Virus record (IMG/VR): IMGVR_UViG_3300008516_000249 | Span: 1-39,690 of that record | Direction: 5' to 3' (one strand) | Source: a virus | DNA: 39,690 nucleotides | Shown here: in pieces, positions 37,659 to 39,690 of the stretch | Numbering within the stretch: the first letter of the stretch is position 1 | Layout of the letters: the number at the start of each line of letters is the position of its first letter | Notes under the pieces: model-generated | What the model saw: the letters and a program-made list of their open reading frames with translations, nothing else | Told to the model about the DNA's origin: nothing | Database searches by the model: none | Made by a program: the position numbers and the translations under genes

Positions 37659-39059
37659 ATGGGCAGTTTAGCAGCAATATATGGTATTAGCCTGGCTTAT
37701 CAATGGTATCAAGACAAGAAAAATCGTCAACTACAGAGTGATTTAAGTCAACCATTGCCAACGCACTTGAGATATGCGTGGAATCCGATGCAAAGGCAAA
37801 TGTATAACTGGATGTCACCTTACATGGGGGGTATGTATGGACAGGCGAGTGTACCTTCAGCACAAAATTTAGCAGGGCAGACAGGAATAGCGGCATTTGA
37901 AGGAGGCGGTCAAGCGCCAAGCCAGGCAGGTTCACCATTTGGGGGAAACCCCCAACAGAGACAATTTGGCGGGCCTGTAGGAAAACAACCCTACGTTGTA
38001 GGAGAGGCAGGGCCAGAGCTATTTGTGCCAGAACAGGACGGCTATATTTTACCATCAAGACAAGCAGGGGGGCCTGTTAGGAGAGGTGGGCAGAATATGC
38101 CTCCTAAACCCGGACAGACACAGTATAATATGCCGCCACTTCCGCCGACTCCCGGTTCTTATGGTGGAGGTAGACAGGATATCCCTGGGATGTTGCCGGC
38201 ACAGCAAATGCCAACCGCTCAGGCCTGGCAAATGGGAGAAGCAGGTGTACCTACTGCACCGACAGCCGCTCCGATGGCACAGCCAGGAACACAACCTACA
38301 TGGGGAGGTGTTCAAGCTGCCCAGGCGCCCGCACCTACGGGTGGCTGGTATGGCAACCTTGACCCCAATGTAAGAGCAGGCATTGAGGAACCCTACCAGC
38401 GCGGAATGGAGATGTTGGAAGAGAGAATGCAGGGTAGGGGAACATTAGGTTCTCAGAGGGCAGGGATGTCAGGGGCGGCCGCCGATGTCTTAGGCCAATA
38501 TATGCAACAGGCAGCTCCTTCTATGGCTATGACCGGATGGGGTATGATGGCTCCTGGCTTGATGGAGCAACAGAGACAGCAATATGGTGCTGATGTGATG
38601 GGTGCTCAGAGACCGTGGGAAGCTGGCATGGCAACAATGGGGCAAGAATATGGCGCAGGTATGCAACAGGCGGGAACACAAGGTCAGATGAATCTTGCAC
38701 AGGCGCAGGCTGGTTGGGGTATGTCAGCTCAACAGCAGGCAGCCCAACAGCAAGCTAATCTCATGGCGCAGGGGCAAGGATGGGAGGCCCAAATGATGCC
38801 TTACCAGATGTTGCCTCAAATGATGCCTTATATGATGCCGGAAGCTATTGCAAGTGCAGGCCCGATAACTTTCCCAGGTGAGGGTGGACAGCAAGGGGAA
38901 GCATTACCACCTCCGGAATGGGGAGGAATACCACCGTGGCAACAACAGAATATGAGTTATGCCCAATGGCAAATGATGCACGGAGGTGCAGGCGGGCCAG
39001 ACACAGGACCAGGACCAGGCCCAACGAGTCCGGCGATGGGAAGTACCAGTTATGGCTAA
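37659..39059 (+). CDS. Met/Gln/Gly/Pro-rich virion protein with tape-measure-type motif
   Basis: 466 residues, starting directly after the GNAT-like stop. A hydrophobic N-terminus (MGSLAAIYGISLAYQWYQD) is followed by a segment with GGPVGKQPYVVGEAGPELFVPEQ (about 104-126). The phrase YVVGEAGPELFVP is characteristic of many long tail tape measure proteins. The rest is low complexity (Q, G, M, A, P). It is probably an internal virion or ejection protein delivered with DNA. Low-complexity segments suggest disorder. Confidence 0.6.
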   Translation: MGSLAAIYGISLAYQWYQDKKNRQLQSDLSQPLPTHLRYAWNPMQRQMYNWMSPYMGGMYGQASVPSAQNLAGQTGIAAFEGGGQAPSQAGSPFGGNPQQRQFGGPVGKQPYVVGEAGPELFVPEQDGYILPSRQAGGPVRRGGQNMPPKPGQTQYNMPPLPPTPGSYGGGRQDIPGMLPAQQMPTAQAWQMGEAGVPTAPTAAPMAQPGTQPTWGGVQAAQAPAPTGGWYGNLDPNVRAGIEEPYQRGMEMLEERMQGRGTLGSQRAGMSGAAADVLGQYMQQAAPSMAMTGWGMMAPGLMEQQRQQYGADVMGAQRPWEAGMATMGQEYGAGMQQAGTQGQMNLAQAQAGWGMSAQQQAAQQQANLMAQGQGWEAQMMPYQMLPQMMPYMMPEAIASAGPITFPGEGGQQGEALPPPEWGGIPPWQQQNMSYAQWQMMHGGAGGPDTGPGPGPTSPAMGSTSYG

Positions 39060-39071
39060 AAGGAGATAATT

Positions 39072-39690
39072 ATGCCTATAAACTATATGCCGACACAATA
39101 TCCAAGACATATACCATCATTACAACCTAAGCTGCCTCAACTTATCATGTCTCTTATAGGAAACTATATGCAGAATAAGTATGCTACTGATAGGCAGAAA
39201 GAAGAGATGGAATTCAGAGCAGAAGAAGCTCGGAAGGATAGGGACTATAAAAGAACAGAATTGGGATATCAGGCAAAATTAGGGCAGGATAACTATCTTA
39301 CAGATATGAACGTAGAGCATACTCGATTAGATAGTCCTAAAGCCCCAGAGGACTATGACCAATCAGAAGTGATACGAGGAAGGACATTGCTTGATGGAAC
39401 ACCGACATATTATGTTAAAAAAAGAGAAATATATCCTATTCCAATGTGGAAAAGGATAAAAACAAGTGGTGATATTGTAGAAGTCAAAGCAAAAACTCCG
39501 ATTGAATATAAATTATTTAAGGCAGATAATTATGTACGGGGTGATGTAACTGCGGCAAAGGTTTCCCCTGCGGATAAAGCGGCTTCGATAGAGGAGAAGC
39601 GTAAGGCAGAGGTTAATAAAAAATTGGCATCTTTGACAGGTCACATACGCAAGCAAGCTCTTCAAGAACAAAAAGAAGATGCAGCCACAA
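39072..39690 (+). CDS. Internal virion-like protein, 3' truncated by window edge
   Basis: AGGAGATAATT precedes the ATG and no stop appears before the end of the window, so at least 206 residues are coded. The N-terminus (MPINYMPTQYPRHIPSLQPKLPQLIMSLIGNYMQNKY) leads into a long charged coiled coil (RQKEEMEFRAEEARKDRDYK). There is then a mixed region and another charged helix (AASIEEKRKAEVNKKL). Composition fits an ejection or internal core protein behind the previous gene. No family recognised. Confidence 0.65.
   Translation, partial: MPINYMPTQYPRHIPSLQPKLPQLIMSLIGNYMQNKYATDRQKEEMEFRAEEARKDRDYKRTELGYQAKLGQDNYLTDMNVEHTRLDSPKAPEDYDQSEVIRGRTLLDGTPTYYVKKREIYPIPMWKRIKTSGDIVEVKAKTPIEYKLFKADNYVRGDVTAAKVSPADKAASIEEKRKAEVNKKLASLTGHIRKQALQEQKEDAAT

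Noticed and set aside
1-39690. Integrase, attachment site or insertion sequence
   Set aside because: No tyrosine or serine integrase, transposase or flanking inverted repeats were found in the window. Lysogeny cannot be judged because the genome is incomplete.

Overview
The window is one continuous stretch of a tailed double-stranded DNA phage genome (or prophage-like contig). It is AT-rich, very gene-dense and full of overlapping start/stop codons. The structural order is large terminase, portal, scaffold-like protein, DUF5309-type major capsid protein, gp6-like head-tail adaptor, beta-rich nozzle-like protein, then fibre and internal virion proteins. No tail tube, sheath or classical long tape measure is seen, so a short-tailed (podovirus, SU10/kuravirus-like) virion is the best guess. 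A lipobox lipoprotein and an M15-type endolysin point to a Gram-negative host, but the host cannot be identified from sequence alone. Both ends are cut: a VRR-NUC gene at the left edge and an internal virion protein gene at the right edge.

Layout. 1-2409: rightward DNA/nucleotide genes (VRR-NUC nuclease, stand-alone ClpX-type zinc finger, nucleoside 2-deoxyribosyltransferase-like protein, PAPS-reductase-like PP-loop protein, MmcB-like PD-(D/E)xK protein). 2410-4743: a repeat-rich leader, a replication initiator whose gene carries four 11-bp iterons (candidate origin), and an HNH endonuclease. 4744-5970: five short leftward genes. 5971-6509: a control region with three 13-bp palindromes and a strong rightward promoter. 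6510-11015: a terminase-small-subunit-like gene, a second HNH protein, an HExxH protein and many small hypothetical proteins, with two more consensus promoters each preceded by a shared AATACTTTTCA box. 11078-12101: lysis genes (lipoprotein, M15 endolysin, holin-like protein). 12101-15743: large terminase and fibre-like proteins.

15740-18948 is a first carbohydrate island (sugar C-methyltransferase-like protein, GDP-mannose 4,6-dehydratase, glycosyltransferase-like protein). It is followed by small genes, a textbook terminator at 19476-19532, two tiny basic proteins and a cupin. 20122-24456 holds portal, scaffold-like protein and major capsid protein. 24509-31180 is a second, larger island: a Maf/DUF115 protein directly behind the capsid gene, zinc-ribbon proteins, three methyltransferase-like proteins, a hexapeptide acyltransferase, two GT-A glycosyltransferases and a radical SAM/SPASM protein. 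31184-39690 returns to virion genes: three tandem paralogues, adaptor, nozzle-like protein, a C1q-like fibre, a GNAT-like protein and two internal virion candidates.

The most interesting proposal is that the two islands, embedded in the late structural operon, make an activated sugar and attach it either to virion proteins or to the host surface. Other notable signals are the lambda-like intragenic origin, the orphan ClpX zinc finger, an RNA stem that can hide the ribosome binding site of the first HNH gene, and a tape-measure-type motif inside a Met/Gln/Gly-rich virion protein.
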